The notes under the pieces: model-generated
Seen by the model: the letters and a program-made list of their open reading frames with translations, nothing else
Told to the model about the DNA's origin: nothing
Databases searched by the model: none
Part shown: positions 1 to 9,189 of the stretch, piece after piece
Numbering within the stretch: position 1 is the stretch's first letter
How the letters are laid out: every line of letters begins with the position of its first letter
Program-made: the position numbers and the translations under genes
From: Defluviicoccus sp.
GTDB taxonomy: Bacteria; Pseudomonadota; Alphaproteobacteria; MPNO01
Length of the DNA: 64,000 nucleotides
Direction of reading: 5' to 3'
Assembly (NCBI GenBank): GCA_028820505.1
Contig: JAPPIT010000102.1
Location: forward strand, 1 to 64,000

Positions 1-2
1 TG

Positions 3-581
3 TGGTGGATCCGCGCCTCGATCCAGGAATACATCCTGCACTCCTGGTCGCTGGTGAAGATCGGCACCACGGCCGCCCAGAAGAAGCTGTTCTTCAACCT
101 GCGCCGCATCAAGGGCGAGATCAAGGCGATCGAGGAGGGCGACCTGCACCCCGAGAACGTCGCCGAGATCGCCACCCGGCTCAACGTCTCGGAGGACGAG
201 GTGGTGCAGATGAACCGCCGCATGGCCGCGCCCGACAACTCGCTAAACGCGCCGGTCCGCGCCGACGGCGAGGGCGAGTGGATGGACTGGCTGGTCGACG
301 AGAGCGAATCGCAGGAGACGCTGCTCGCCGAGGCCGAGGAGCTCGACCGGCGCCGGGCGCTGCTCCGGAACGCGATGGAGCACCTGAACCCGCGCGAGAA
401 GCGCATCCTCACCATGCGGCGGCTCGCCGAGACCCCGCTGACGCTGGAGGAGCTGAGCCAGGAGTTCGGCGTCTCGCGCGAACGGGTGCGCCAGATCGAG
501 GTCCGCGCCTTCGAGAAGATCCAGAAGGCGATGCGCATGGCGGTCACCGAGGAAGAGCGCGCGATGGCGGAGGTCCGGTAG
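3..581 (+). CDS. rpoH: RNA polymerase sigma-32 factor RpoH, C-terminal part (5' end outside window)
   Basis: Heat-shock sigma factor; directs RNA polymerase to heat-shock promoters. The frame is open from the window edge, so only the last 192 residues are seen. They begin inside region 2.4 with [15 protein letters not shown], then the RpoH-box-like [10 protein letters not shown], and end with a region 4.2 helix-turn-helix ([20 protein letters not shown]) that reads the -35 element. An internal GTG at 54 is not the start, because conserved sigma-70 sequence continues upstream of it. The gene is convergent with purA, with a palindromic repeat in the gap. Identification is secure; the missing N-terminus lies left of the window. 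Confidence 0.95.
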   Translation, partial: WWIRASIQEYILHSWSLVKIGTTAAQKKLFFNLRRIKGEIKAIEEGDLHPENVAEIATRLNVSEDEVVQMNRRMAAPDNSLNAPVRADGEGEWMDWLVDESESQETLLAEAEELDRRRALLRNAMEHLNPREKRILTMRRLAETPLTLEELSQEFGVSRERVRQIEVRAFEKIQKAMRMAVTEEERAMAEVR

Positions 582-592
582 TCCGTCGCCGT

Positions 593-684
593 CCCTCGAT
601 ACGGCGCTGGCGCGCCTGCTCGGGATGAGGGGCAGCGGACCGATTCCCTCATCCTGAGTAGCGGCGAAGCCGCGTATCGAAGGG
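593..684. repeat. Palindromic intergenic repeat between convergent rpoH and purA
   Basis: The left arm (ccctcgatacgg then cgggatgaggg) is an imperfect inverted copy of the right arm (ccctcatcctgagtagcgg then cgcgtatcgaaggg), and each arm has its own smaller stem. It fills the gap between the rpoH stop (581) and the purA stop (688). REP/BIME-like elements of this kind are common in GC-rich proteobacteria. The position fits a bidirectional terminator or mRNA 3'-end stabiliser; that role is inferred. Confidence 0.7.
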
Positions 685-687
685 CCC

Positions 688-1977
688 CTACACCGCGAAC
701 GGGTCGCGGACCATCACAGTGTCCTCGCGCTCCGGGCTGGTGGAGAGGAGGGCGACGGGGGCCTCGATCAACTCCTCGATGCGGCGGATGTACTTGACCG
801 CCTCCGCCGGAAGGTCGACCCAACTGCGCGCGCCCCTGGTGCTTTCGGTCCAGCCCTGGAGGGTTTCGTAAACCGGGCGCACCGTCGCCTGGCCGCGCGC
901 CGAGGCGGGGAAGCGGTCGACCGGACCGTCCTCGGTGTCGTAACCGGTGCACACCCTGAGCTCCGCCATCCCGTCGAGCACGTCGAGCTTGGTGAGCGCG
1001 ATCCCGTCGATGCCGCCGAGCCGGATCGCCTGGCGCACCATCACCGCGTCGAACCAGCCGCAGCGCCGCTTGCGCCCGGTCACGGTGCCGAACTCGTGGC
1101 CGCGCTCGCCGAGGAGCCGCCCGGTCTCGTTGTCCTGCTCGGTCGGGAACGGCCCGCTTCCCACCCGCGTGGTGTAGGCCTTGGTGATGCCGAGCACATA
1201 GTCGATCGAGCGCGGCCCGAGCCCACTGCCCGCCGCCGCCTGACCGGCCAGCGTGTTGGACGAGGTGACGTAGGGGTAGGTGCCGTGGTCGACGTCGAGC
1301 ATCGCGCCCTGCGCGCCCTCGAACAGGATCCGCCTGCCGTCGCGGCGCGCGCCGTCGAGCAGGTGCCACACCGGCGCCGCGAAGGGCAGGATGCGGGGCG
1401 CGACGTCGCGCAGCTTTTCGATCAGCCCGTCGCGGTCGAACGTCTCGGCGCCGAGACCGCGCAGGAGCGCATTGTGGTGGTCGAGCAGATGGTCGACGCG
1501 GGGCGCGAGCCCGTCCGCGTCCGCGAGGTCGCAGAGCCTGATCGCGCGCCGCCCCACCTTGTCCTCGTAGGCCGGGCCGATGCCGCGCCCCGTGGTGCCG
1601 ATGCGCGCCGCCCCCCGCGCCGCCTCGCGGGCATGGTCGAGCAACGGATGGAGCGGCAGGATCAGGCACGCGTTCTCGGCGACGCGGAAGGTCGCGGGCG
1701 TCACGTCCACGCCGGCGCGGCGGACCTCGTCGATCTCGTCCAGCAGCGCCCAGGGATCGACGACCACCCCGCTCCCGATCAGCGACAGCTTGCCGCGCAC
1801 CACGCCCGAGGGGAGCAGGCTGAGCTTGTAGGTCCTGCCGTCGATGACCAGCGTGTGACCGGCATTGTGCCCGCCCTGGAAGCGCACCACGACGTCGGCG
1901 CGCTCGGACAGCCAGTCGACGATCTTGCCCTTTCCCTCGTCGCCCCACTGGGAGCCGACGACCGCGACGTTCGCCAT
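688..1977 (-). CDS. purA: Adenylosuccinate synthetase
   Basis: Joins IMP and aspartate using GTP to make adenylosuccinate, the first committed step to AMP; cytoplasmic. The 429-residue product is full length for the family. It starts with the P-loop-like [14 protein letters not shown] (catalytic Asp and Lys), then GGHNAGHT, and carries the GTP-binding TKLDVLDG near residue 330. Last gene of the serC-serA-hisZ-purA run; its ATG lies 4 nt after the hisZ stop, so translation is probably coupled. hisZ-purA adjacency links histidine and purine synthesis, which share the AICAR/ATP cycle. Confidence 0.97.
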   Translation of the reverse strand: MANVAVVGSQWGDEGKGKIVDWLSERADVVVRFQGGHNAGHTLVIDGRTYKLSLLPSGVVRGKLSLIGSGVVVDPWALLDEIDEVRRAGVDVTPATFRVAENACLILPLHPLLDHAREAARGAARIGTTGRGIGPAYEDKVGRRAIRLCDLADADGLAPRVDHLLDHHNALLRGLGAETFDRDGLIEKLRDVAPRILPFAAPVWHLLDGARRDGRRILFEGAQGAMLDVDHGTYPYVTSSNTLAGQAAAGSGLGPRSIDYVLGITKAYTTRVGSGPFPTEQDNETGRLLGERGHEFGTVTGRKRRCGWFDAVMVRQAIRLGGIDGIALTKLDVLDGMAELRVCTGYDTEDGPVDRFPASARGQATVRPVYETLQGWTESTRGARSWVDLPAEAVKYIRRIEELIEAPVALLSTSPEREDTVMVRDPFAV

Positions 1978-1981
1978 CCGT

Positions 1982-3148
1982 CTAGCCCGCCCCGCCGATC
2001 TTCACGACCTTGCCGGCGTCGCACCGGTGGGTGCAGCCGAGCCGCCTCGCCTCGTCCGCCGCGGAGCCCGCCGGTCCCAGCCCGGCCACCGTGATCCAGC
2101 CTTCGGCCCTCAGCGCGCGCCCGGTCTCGGGCGCGGTGCCGGCCGGCAGGAACACGCGGCGCATCGGCCCGGGCGCCGGCAGCGACCGCAGGACGGTGTC
2201 GACGTAGAGCGTGATGCCGGTCGCCAGCTCGCCGCCCGCGCCGTTGCCGTTCGCCCCGGTGACGTAGCGGCCGCCGCTCGCGAGCTCGCCGCGGACGCCC
2301 GCGGGAAAGATCGTGAAGCAGGTCCCGGTGTGGTACTCGAAGCCCCGGTTCTCCAGCGGATCGGCGGTCAGCCTGAGACCGGGCGCGCTGGCGCGGATCT
2401 CGGCGATCGCCTCGCCGAGCTGACCGCGCGCCGCGGCCGGTCCGGGCGGCAGGTCGAGCGCGGCGAGCGCCTCGAAGCAGCTCTCCGCCGGCCCGGCCGC
2501 AGCGAGCAGCGCGTTCAGCGCGTCGGCGAGGCCGCCGCCGACCGCCGCGAGCGAGGCGGCGTCCTTGTGGTCGATCGCCTCGCGCAGGCCCGGATCGTCC
2601 TCGAGCAGACGCCCGTGGGCGGCGCAGAGCGACGGCGCCAGCGGCGGCATGGTAAGGTCGACGGTGATGTCGGCGACGCCCGCCCGCGACAGCGCCTCGG
2701 CGGCGAGCACCACGATCTCGGCGTCCGCGCGCGGGGAATCCGAGCCGATCAGCTCCATGCCCACCTGGGTGAACTGGCGTTCGGGGCGGAGGTGGGTGCC
2801 GTTGATGCGGAGCACGTCCCCGGCGTAGCACAGGCGAAGCGGCCGGGGCGCGTCCCTGAGCCGGCTCGCCGCGATGCGCGCGATCTGCGGCGTGATGTCG
2901 GCACGCACCCCCATCATGCGCTGCGAGACCGGGTCCATCAGCCGGAAGGTCTCCGAGGCGGTCGCCGCGCCGGCGCCGCTCAACAGCCCCTCCTCGAACT
3001 CGACGAGGGGGGCCTTGACGCGCTCGTAGCCGTTGAGCTCGAACAGGCCGATCAGCCGTTCCACCGCCTCCGCCTCCTGCGCGGCCGCCGGCGGCAGCAC
3101 GTCGCGCAGCCCGGACGGCAGCAGCGCCGGGCGGTCCTGGTCGTTCAT
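1982..3148 (-). CDS. hisZ: ATP phosphoribosyltransferase regulatory subunit HisZ
   Basis: Catalytically inactive histidyl-tRNA synthetase paralogue that assembles with short-form HisG and is needed for the first step of histidine synthesis. The 388-residue protein has the class II aaRS-like core: an N-terminal [20 protein letters not shown] segment, motif 2-like [15 protein letters not shown] and [21 protein letters not shown]. It lacks a clear HisRS anticodon-binding domain, which favours HisZ over HisS. No hisG is in the window, so the partner must be elsewhere. It starts 13 nt after the serA stop in the same transcript. Confidence 0.9.
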   Translation of the reverse strand: MNDQDRPALLPSGLRDVLPPAAAQEAEAVERLIGLFELNGYERVKAPLVEFEEGLLSGAGAATASETFRLMDPVSQRMMGVRADITPQIARIAASRLRDAPRPLRLCYAGDVLRINGTHLRPERQFTQVGMELIGSDSPRADAEIVVLAAEALSRAGVADITVDLTMPPLAPSLCAAHGRLLEDDPGLREAIDHKDAASLAAVGGGLADALNALLAAAGPAESCFEALAALDLPPGPAAARGQLGEAIAEIRASAPGLRLTADPLENRGFEYHTGTCFTIFPAGVRGELASGGRYVTGANGNGAGGELATGITLYVDTVLRSLPAPGPMRRVFLPAGTAPETGRALRAEGWITVAGLGPAGSAADEARRLGCTHRCDAGKVVKIGGAG

Positions 3149-3161
3149 CTCCCCGCGCCTT

Positions 3162-4739
3162 CTAGAAGGTGAGCGCCCGCGCTCTCACGACGCCGGGCAG
3201 CGCGCGGACGCAGTCGAGAACCCCGGGCGGTATCGCCCCGTCGACCGAGATCAGGCTGACCGCGTTCTCGCGCGGGCCCGCCCGGCCGAGATGGAAGGTG
3301 GCGATGTTCACCCCGGCATCGCCGAGACAAGAGCCGAGGCGGCCGATGAAGCCGGGCTCGTCCCGGTTCACCATGTAGAGCATGTTCTCGCCGAGCGAGG
3401 CTTCGAGCGGGATGCCGTCGAGCTCGACGATGCGCGGCATCCGGTTGGAGAACAGCGTGCCCGCGGTCGTGCGCGTCGCCCGCTCGGTGGTCACGGTGAG
3501 CCGGATCAGCGACGGGTAGTCGCTGCGCCGCGCGTGCTTGGTCTCGGTCACCTGGATCCCGCGATCGCGCGCCACGATCGGGGCGCTGACGATGTTGATC
3601 GAATCGACGATCGGCGCGAGCAGCCCTTCGAGCAGCGCCGCCGTCATCGGGCGGTGGTTGAGCTCGGCCGCCTCGCCCTCGTATTCCACGACGACCGCGC
3701 GGAATCCGGTCTCCGCGACCTGGCCCGCGAGGCTGCCGATCTGCCGGCCGAGCTCCATGAAGGGCGCCAGGCGGGCGGATTCCTCGCTGGAGAGCGAGGG
3801 CATGTTGACCGCGTGCAGCACCGCGCCGTCGAGCAGGTAGTCGGACATCTGCTCGGCGATCTGAAGGGCCACGTTTTCCTGCGCCTCCGCCGTCGAGGCG
3901 CCGAGATGGGGCGTCGCGATCACCCCGTCCAGCCCGAACAGCGGATAGTCCCCCGGCGGCTCGTCGGGATAGACGTCGACCGCGACGCCCGCCACGTGGC
4001 CGGAGGAGAGCGCGTCGGAGAGCGCGTCGGCGTCCACCAGCTCGCCCCGGGCGCAGTTGACGAAACGCACCCCCGGCTTCGTTCTCGCGATCGCCGCGGC
4101 GTCGACGATGCGCCGCGTCCGGTCGGTCAGCGGCGTGTGCAGGCTGATCACGTCGGCGTGGGCGAGCAGCTCGTCCAGCTCAACCTTGGCGATCCGCAGC
4201 CGCTCGGCGCGCTCGGCGGGCAGATAGGGGTCGTAGACCATCACCTTCATCTTCAGGCCGAGCGCCCGTTCGGCGACCGCGGAGCCGACATTGCCGCAGC
4301 CGATTATGCCGAGCGTCTTTCCGGTGAGCTCGGTGCCGATGAAGCCGGCGCGGTTCCACGCGCCGCCCTGGGTCTCCCGGTCGGCCGCGGGGATCTTACG
4401 GGCGAGCGCGAACATCAGGGCGATGGCGTGCTCGGCGGTGGTCACGGCGTTGCCGAAGGGCGTGTTCATCACCACGACGCCGCGCGCGCTCGCCGCGTCG
4501 ATGTCGATATTGTCGACGCCGATGCCGGCGCGGCCGATCACCTTCAGCCGTTCCGCCGCCGCGATCACCGAAGAGGTCACCTTGGTCGCCGAGCGGACCG
4601 CGAGCCCGTCATAGTCGCCGATACGCTCCATCAGCGCCTCGGGTCCGAGTTCGGGGTCGAAATCGACCTCGATGCCCCGGTTGCCGAAGACGCCGACCGC
4701 CTGTTCGCTGAGCCGGTCCGAGATGAGCACGCGGTTCAT
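3162..4739 (-). CDS. serA: D-3-phosphoglycerate dehydrogenase (long, ACT-containing form)
   Basis: Oxidises 3-phosphoglycerate to 3-phosphohydroxypyruvate with NAD+, first step of serine synthesis. The frame is open further upstream, but the ATG at 4739 (MNRVLISDRLSE) has a GAGGAG ribosome site about 9 nt before it and begins at the conserved N-terminus, giving 525 residues. Visible parts: Rossmann motif GIIGCGNVGSAVAERA (about 145-160), the FVNCARGELVD segment, the catalytic His in TPHLGAST (about 280), an ASB-like intervening domain and a C-terminal ACT domain from about residue 450 (NRDEPGFIGRLG). The ACT domain usually confers serine feedback. It follows serC by 13 nt. Confidence 0.95.
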   Translation of the reverse strand: MNRVLISDRLSEQAVGVFGNRGIEVDFDPELGPEALMERIGDYDGLAVRSATKVTSSVIAAAERLKVIGRAGIGVDNIDIDAASARGVVVMNTPFGNAVTTAEHAIALMFALARKIPAADRETQGGAWNRAGFIGTELTGKTLGIIGCGNVGSAVAERALGLKMKVMVYDPYLPAERAERLRIAKVELDELLAHADVISLHTPLTDRTRRIVDAAAIARTKPGVRFVNCARGELVDADALSDALSSGHVAGVAVDVYPDEPPGDYPLFGLDGVIATPHLGASTAEAQENVALQIAEQMSDYLLDGAVLHAVNMPSLSSEESARLAPFMELGRQIGSLAGQVAETGFRAVVVEYEGEAAELNHRPMTAALLEGLLAPIVDSINIVSAPIVARDRGIQVTETKHARRSDYPSLIRLTVTTERATRTTAGTLFSNRMPRIVELDGIPLEASLGENMLYMVNRDEPGFIGRLGSCLGDAGVNIATFHLGRAGPRENAVSLISVDGAIPPGVLDCVRALPGVVRARALTF

Positions 4740-4752
4740 CGACGGTCTCTCC

Positions 4753-5940
4753 TCAGGCCGCCACCGGCTCGCCCAGCCGCGCCCGGGCGTACGCCCAGTC
4801 GAGCCATTGGCAGAGCGCTTCCAGATCGTTCCGCTCCACCGTCGCTCCGGCCCAGATGCGGAGGCCCGGCGGCGCCGAGCGGTAGCCGTTGATGTCGTAT
4901 GCAACGCCCTCGGCTTCCAGCATGGCCTCGATCCGCCTGGGAACGGCGGTCTTCTCCGCGTCGGACAGGCGTTCGAACCATGGGTCGACGATGCTGAGGC
5001 AGACCGACGTGGGCGAGCGGATCTCGGGCGATGCGGCGAGGAAATCGACCCAGGGGGTCCGCGCCACCCAGGCCTCGATCGCCGCCATGTTGGCCGCCGT
5101 CCTGGCCTTCAGCGCCTGGAGCCCGCCGATCTCCTCGGCCCAATCGAGGCCGTCGAGCGCGTCCTCGACGCACAGCATGGAAGGCGTGTTGACGGTTTCG
5201 CCGCGAAAGATGCCCTCGATGAGCGCGCCGCGCGCGGTCATCCTGAAGACCTTGGGCACCGGCCACGGCGGGGTCCAGGTTTCCAGCCGCTCCACGGCGC
5301 GCGGGCTCAGCGCGATCATGCCGTGCGCCGCCTCGCCGCCCATGACTTTCTGCCAGGACCAGGTGACGATGTCGAGCCGGTCCCAGGGGATGTCCATCGC
5401 GAAGACCGCCGAGGTGGCGTCGCAGATCGTGAGTCCGCCGCGATCGGGATCGATCCAGTCGCCGCCGGGCACGCAGACGCCGGAGGTCGTGCCGTTCCAG
5501 GTGAAGACCACGTCGCGCGAGAAATCGACCGCCGACAGGTCGGGCAATTGCCCGTAATCCGCGGAGAGCACCCGCGCATCGGCGATCTTGAGATGGTCCA
5601 CCGCGTCGGCGACCCAGCCCGCGCCGAAATTCTCCCACGCCAGCAGGTCGACGCCGCGCGGCCCCAGCAGGGACCAGAGCGCCATCTCCACCGCGCCGGT
5701 GTCGGAGGCCGGCACAATGCCGAGGCGGTAGTTCTCGGGAAGACCGAGAATGCGGCGGGACTTGTCGATCACCTCGGCGAGCCTCGCCTTTCCGGCGCCG
5801 GAGCGGTGCGAGCGGCCGACCAAGGCGCCGGACAGTGCCTCCACGGTCCAGCCCGGCCGCTTGGCGCAGGGGCCGGAGGAAAAGAACGGGCGGGCGGGCC
5901 GAACGCGCGGCATAGCCGGCGGTGTCATGGTCAGTCGCAT
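4753..5940 (-). CDS. serC: Phosphoserine aminotransferase
   Basis: PLP-dependent class V aminotransferase converting 3-phosphohydroxypyruvate and glutamate to O-phosphoserine. 395 residues, of the alphaproteobacterial SerC subtype. Visible: [13 protein letters not shown] near the N-terminus, [18 protein letters not shown] with the PLP-contacting Asp, and the Schiff-base Lys in [16 protein letters not shown] second in-frame ATG four codons in (MTPPAMPR) is an alternative start. First gene of the serC-serA-hisZ-purA run, with a sigma-70-like promoter upstream at 6012-6040. Together serC and serA supply two of the three serine-pathway steps. Confidence 0.95.
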   Translation of the reverse strand: MRLTMTPPAMPRVRPARPFFSSGPCAKRPGWTVEALSGALVGRSHRSGAGKARLAEVIDKSRRILGLPENYRLGIVPASDTGAVEMALWSLLGPRGVDLLAWENFGAGWVADAVDHLKIADARVLSADYGQLPDLSAVDFSRDVVFTWNGTTSGVCVPGGDWIDPDRGGLTICDATSAVFAMDIPWDRLDIVTWSWQKVMGGEAAHGMIALSPRAVERLETWTPPWPVPKVFRMTARGALIEGIFRGETVNTPSMLCVEDALDGLDWAEEIGGLQALKARTAANMAAIEAWVARTPWVDFLAASPEIRSPTSVCLSIVDPWFERLSDAEKTAVPRRIEAMLEAEGVAYDINGYRSAPPGLRIWAGATVERNDLEALCQWLDWAYARARLGEPVAA

Positions 5941-6011
5941 CCTCTTGCGCGCCGCAGGCTCGATCGGCCCGTCCCGGACGGCCGGACCGCATAGTGCGCG
6001 AAACGGCCGGA

Positions 6012-6040
6012 AAATTAGAAAGGGCCGGGCGAGCCGTCAA
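6012..6040 (-). promoter_or_regulatory. Predicted sigma-70 promoter of the serC-serA-hisZ-purA operon
   Basis: On the minus strand a TTGACG -35 box (6035-6040) and a TAATTT -10 box (6012-6017) are separated by exactly 17 nt, in a locally AT-richer spot. Transcription would start near 6005, leaving a 5' leader of about 65 nt before the serC ATG. The leader contains a GC-rich hairpin around 5967-5986. Motif match only. Confidence 0.5.
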
Positions 6041-6102
6041 TCGGAACCCGGGCCGTCGCCGGGATTGTTGTCTCCCGGCCGCGCGGTTCCTATCATCAGG
6101 GA

Positions 6103-6375
6103 ATGAGCGAAGCCATCGCCTTCGACACCCACCGCTTCGTCAAGCGCCTGACGGAAAGCGGCTTTACCGAAAGGCAGGCTGAGACCCTGGCTGACGAGCA
6201 TATCGCCCTGCTCAATGCCAATCTCGCGACCAAGACCGATATCGAAGCGCTGAAGGTCGACATCGAGTCGCTCAAGGTCGATATCGAGTCGCTCAAGGTC
6301 GAGATGCTGAAGTGGCTGCTCGGCGCGTTGATCGCCCAGGGCGGGCTGATCGTCGCTCTGATCAAGCTCCTTTGA
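6103..6375 (+). CDS. Small coiled-coil membrane protein (DUF1640/CCDC90-like)
   Basis: 90 residues. An N-terminal segment (FDTHRFVKRLTESGFTERQA) is typical of the DUF1640 / CCDC90 family, followed by TKTDIEALKVDIESLKVDIE heptads forming a coiled coil, and one C-terminal membrane span (WLLGALIAQGGLIVALIKLL). The heptads are encoded by near-exact 21-nt tandem repeats (about 6249-6303), so repeat number may vary between strains. It stands alone, divergent from serC. Family members are tail-anchored membrane proteins of unclear role; no function is assigned. Confidence 0.75.
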   Translation: MSEAIAFDTHRFVKRLTESGFTERQAETLADEHIALLNANLATKTDIEALKVDIESLKVDIESLKVEMLKWLLGALIAQGGLIVALIKLL

Positions 6376-6464
6376 CCCGCCGCGACGGCCGCCATATCAC
6401 AGACTTGCCATCGCACCCGGTTATGGCATGGTAGCCGCCCCGTGTTGCGGTCAGGGAAGGATTC

Positions 6465-7157
6465 ATGGCGATCACGCTTTACGAACTCGTCGGCAGGGAC
6501 GACTTGCGGTTCAGCCCCTATTGCTGGCGCACCCGGTTCGCGCTGACGCACAAGGGACTCGACTTCGACACCGTGCCGGTCCGTTTCGCCGACAAGCAGG
6601 CGATCGCCTTCAGCGGCCAGGAGCGCGTTCCGGTGATCCGCGACGGCGACAGGACGGTCGCCGATTCGTGGGCCATCGCGTGCTATCTCGACGACGCCTA
6701 TCCCGAACTTCCGCCCCTGTTCTCGAGCGCCCGGGAGCGCGCGATGGCACGGTTCATCAACGCCTGGTCCGACCTCCAGGTGAACCCCAGCTTCATCCTG
6801 CTGGTGGTGCGGGACGTCTACGACAATATCGACGAGCGCGACCGCGAATATTTCCTGGAGACCCGCGAGAAGCGGTTCGGAACGACGCTCGATGCGCTGC
6901 ACGCGGCGCGCGACGAGCGCCTGCCGGCGGCGCGGGCGGCCCTCGCCCCGGTGCGGGCGGTGCTCGCCGACCAGCCCTATATCTCGGGCGACGGGCCGGG
7001 CTACGCCGACTACATCCTGATGGGAACCTGCCAGTGGATCCGGATGGTCAGTTCTTGCCCGATCATCGAGCCCGACGATCCCGTTCACGAATGGCGCGAG
7101 CGCATGCTCGGGCTGTTCGGCGGGATGGCGGCGAACGCCGCGGCGGCCGGTCCCTGA
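6465..7157 (+). CDS. Glutathione S-transferase family protein, LigE/LigF-like
   Basis: 230 residues. A thioredoxin-fold N-domain begins with TLYEL and SPYCWRTRFALTHKGLDF, then the glutathione-binding VPVIRDGDRTVADSWAIA (about 62-80); a helical C-domain follows. SPYCWR and the spacing resemble the beta-etherase/tetrachlorohydroquinone-type GSTs that act on lignin-derived or chlorinated aromatics; the substrate is not determined by sequence. An AGGGAAGGA ribosome site lies just before the ATG. It precedes the two-component genes by 31 nt but may be transcribed separately. Confidence 0.85.
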   Translation: MAITLYELVGRDDLRFSPYCWRTRFALTHKGLDFDTVPVRFADKQAIAFSGQERVPVIRDGDRTVADSWAIACYLDDAYPELPPLFSSARERAMARFINAWSDLQVNPSFILLVVRDVYDNIDERDREYFLETREKRFGTTLDALHAARDERLPAARAALAPVRAVLADQPYISGDGPGYADYILMGTCQWIRMVSSCPIIEPDDPVHEWRERMLGLFGGMAANAAAAGP

Positions 7158-7188
7158 GCGAGACGGCCGCGCCCGGCGGGGGGACGCG

Positions 7189-7869
7189 ATGAACGATCAC
7201 GCCCCGCACATCCTCGTCGTCGACGACGACGACAGGCTGCGCGACCTTCTGAAACAATATCTCAGCGGCAACGGATACCGCGTGACCGCGGCGGGCGACG
7301 CCGCCGACGCCCGCGCCAGGCTCCGCAGCATGGCGTTCGACCTCATTGTGCTGGACGTGATGATGCCGGGCGAGGACGGGCTGGCGCTCACCGCGTCGCT
7401 CAAGCAGGTGTCGGAAACGCCGATCCTGCTGCTGACCGCGCGCAACGAGCCGGAGGACCGGATCGACGGCCTCGAGCGCGGCGCGGACGACTATCTCGCC
7501 AAGCCGTTCGAACCGCGCGAGCTCGTGCTGCGGATCTCCAACCTGCTGCGGCGCGCGCCGCGAGCGGCGCCGGCCCCGGTGCTGCGGCTGGGCGAGCACA
7601 GCTTCGACGTCGAACGCACCGAACTCACCCGGAACGACCTCGCCGTCCACCTGACGCCGGCCGAACGAAGGCTGCTCCGGGCCTTCGCCCTCCGGCCCGG
7701 TGTGACGCTCTCGCGGGACGCCCTGGCCGCCGACAGCCGGATCGCAGGGAGCGCGCGCACCGTCGATGTCCAGGTCACGCGCCTTCGCCGCAAGATCGAA
7801 CCGGATCCGCGATTCCCGCGCTACCTGCAGACGGTCCGGGGCGAGGGCTACGTCCTGCAGCCCGACTGA
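7189..7869 (+). CDS. OmpR-family response regulator
   Basis: 226 residues: receiver domain (about 6-120) with acidic pocket DDDD at 12-15, phospho-acceptor Asp56 in LIVLDVMMPG, Thr83 and Lys105 (LAKPF); winged-helix DNA-binding domain from about 130 ending RTVRGEGYVLQPD. The sequence resembles alphaproteobacterial PetR/OmpR regulators. The cognate sensor kinase starts 5 nt downstream, so the two form a bicistronic two-component system. Signal and targets are unknown. Confidence 0.93.
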   Translation: MNDHAPHILVVDDDDRLRDLLKQYLSGNGYRVTAAGDAADARARLRSMAFDLIVLDVMMPGEDGLALTASLKQVSETPILLLTARNEPEDRIDGLERGADDYLAKPFEPRELVLRISNLLRRAPRAAPAPVLRLGEHSFDVERTELTRNDLAVHLTPAERRLLRAFALRPGVTLSRDALAADSRIAGSARTVDVQVTRLRRKIEPDPRFPRYLQTVRGEGYVLQPD

Positions 7870-7874
7870 CCCCC

Positions 7875-9188
7875 ATGTTCGCCCTGCTCAAGCGCCTGGC
7901 GCCCAGAACGCTCATCGGACGGTCGGTGACGATCCTGGTGACGCCGATGATCGTGGTGCAGGTGGTGGCGACCTGGGCGTTCTACGACCGGCACTGGGAC
8001 ATCGTCACCAAGCGCCTCGTCTCCACCGTCGCGGGCGACATCGCGATGGTGATCGACGGGATGGAAGCGTTTCCGGGCCGCGAAAACCGCGACGCGGTGC
8101 TCCGGGTCTCGGAGACCGCGGGGCTGCGGTCGAGCTTCGCGGTCGGCGCAACCCTGCCGGCGCAGGCCCCCCGGATCGGCACCGGCATTCTCCACCGCCG
8201 GCTGTCGCGGGCGCTCAGCAGCCAGCTCGGCAGGCCGTTTCACATGGAGACCGAGGGCTACGGCGACTGGATCCGAATCAAGGTGCAGCTTATCGACGGG
8301 CTCCTCGACGTGTTCGTCAAGAAGCGGCGGCTGTTCAACGAAACGACCTATCTGTTCCTGGCCTGGCTGATCGGCACGTCGGTCGCGATGATTGGCATCG
8401 CCGTCATCTTCATGCGCAACCAGGTGAGGCCGATCAGGCGGCTCGCCGCGGCGGTCGACGATTTCGGCAAGGGGCGCGACCCGCCGGACCTCAACCCGTC
8501 GGGCGCGGCGGAAATCCGCACGCTGACGACCGCCTTCAACATCACGCGCGCGCGCATCCGGCGGATGATCGCGCAGCGGACGGAGATGTTGGCGGGCGTC
8601 TCGCACGACCTTCGCACTCCGCTGACCCGGATAAAGCTGCAGCTCGCCATGCTCGGCGATGACGGAAAGGTGGCCGACCTCAAGTCCGACGTGGGCGAGA
8701 TGGAGTCCCTGGTCGAGGAATATCTGGCCTTCGCGGCCGGCGAAGGGACCGAGGCCGTGATCGACGCGGACGTGGCGCCGATCCTCGGCGAGGTGGTTTC
8801 GAGCGCGCGGCGGGACGGCGTCGACGTCGATTTCCGGGCACAGGCCGGACTCGTCATTCCCATCCGCCCGAACGCCTTCCGCCGCTGCCTCACCAATGTG
8901 GTCTCCAACGCCGTGCGCCACGCCGAGCACGTGTCGGTCCGCGCCCGCCGGACGCGGGATACGATCGAGATCATCGTCGACGACGATGGGCCGGGAATCC
9001 CGGAGACCGCGCGCGAGGACGTGTTCAAGCCGTTCTACCGGGTCGACGGCTCGCGCAACCCGGCCACCGGCGGCACCGGGCTCGGGCTGACCATCGCCCG
9101 GGACGTGGTTCGTGGCCACGGCGGCGACATCCGCATCGAGACCGCGCCGGCAGGCGGCGTCCGAGCGCGGCTGCGGATGCCGGTCTAG
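7875..9188 (+). CDS. EnvZ-like membrane sensor histidine kinase
   Basis: 437 residues. Transmembrane segments at about 15-35 and 157-180 bracket a periplasmic domain of about 120 residues; a HAMP linker follows (RNQVRPIRRLAAAVDDFGKG), then a dimerisation domain with phospho-His244 (GVSHDLRTPLTR) and an ATPase domain with N box (NVVSNAVRHA), G1 box (DDDGPGIP) and G2 box (GGTGLGLTIA). The layout matches EnvZ/PetS-type kinases. Partner of the upstream response regulator. It ends 1 nt before the convergent TetR stop, leaving no room for a terminator between them. Confidence 0.93.
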   Translation: MFALLKRLAPRTLIGRSVTILVTPMIVVQVVATWAFYDRHWDIVTKRLVSTVAGDIAMVIDGMEAFPGRENRDAVLRVSETAGLRSSFAVGATLPAQAPRIGTGILHRRLSRALSSQLGRPFHMETEGYGDWIRIKVQLIDGLLDVFVKKRRLFNETTYLFLAWLIGTSVAMIGIAVIFMRNQVRPIRRLAAAVDDFGKGRDPPDLNPSGAAEIRTLTTAFNITRARIRRMIAQRTEMLAGVSHDLRTPLTRIKLQLAMLGDDGKVADLKSDVGEMESLVEEYLAFAAGEGTEAVIDADVAPILGEVVSSARRDGVDVDFRAQAGLVIPIRPNAFRRCLTNVVSNAVRHAEHVSVRARRTRDTIEIIVDDDGPGIPETAREDVFKPFYRVDGSRNPATGGTGLGLTIARDVVRGHGGDIRIETAPAGGVRARLRMPV

Positions 9189-9189
9189 C

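Noticed and set aside
5941..6040. serC-type riboswitch in the serC leader
   Set aside because: The leader is short and GC-rich with one simple hairpin; I could not match it to a known conserved RNA motif by eye. A covariance-model search would be needed.
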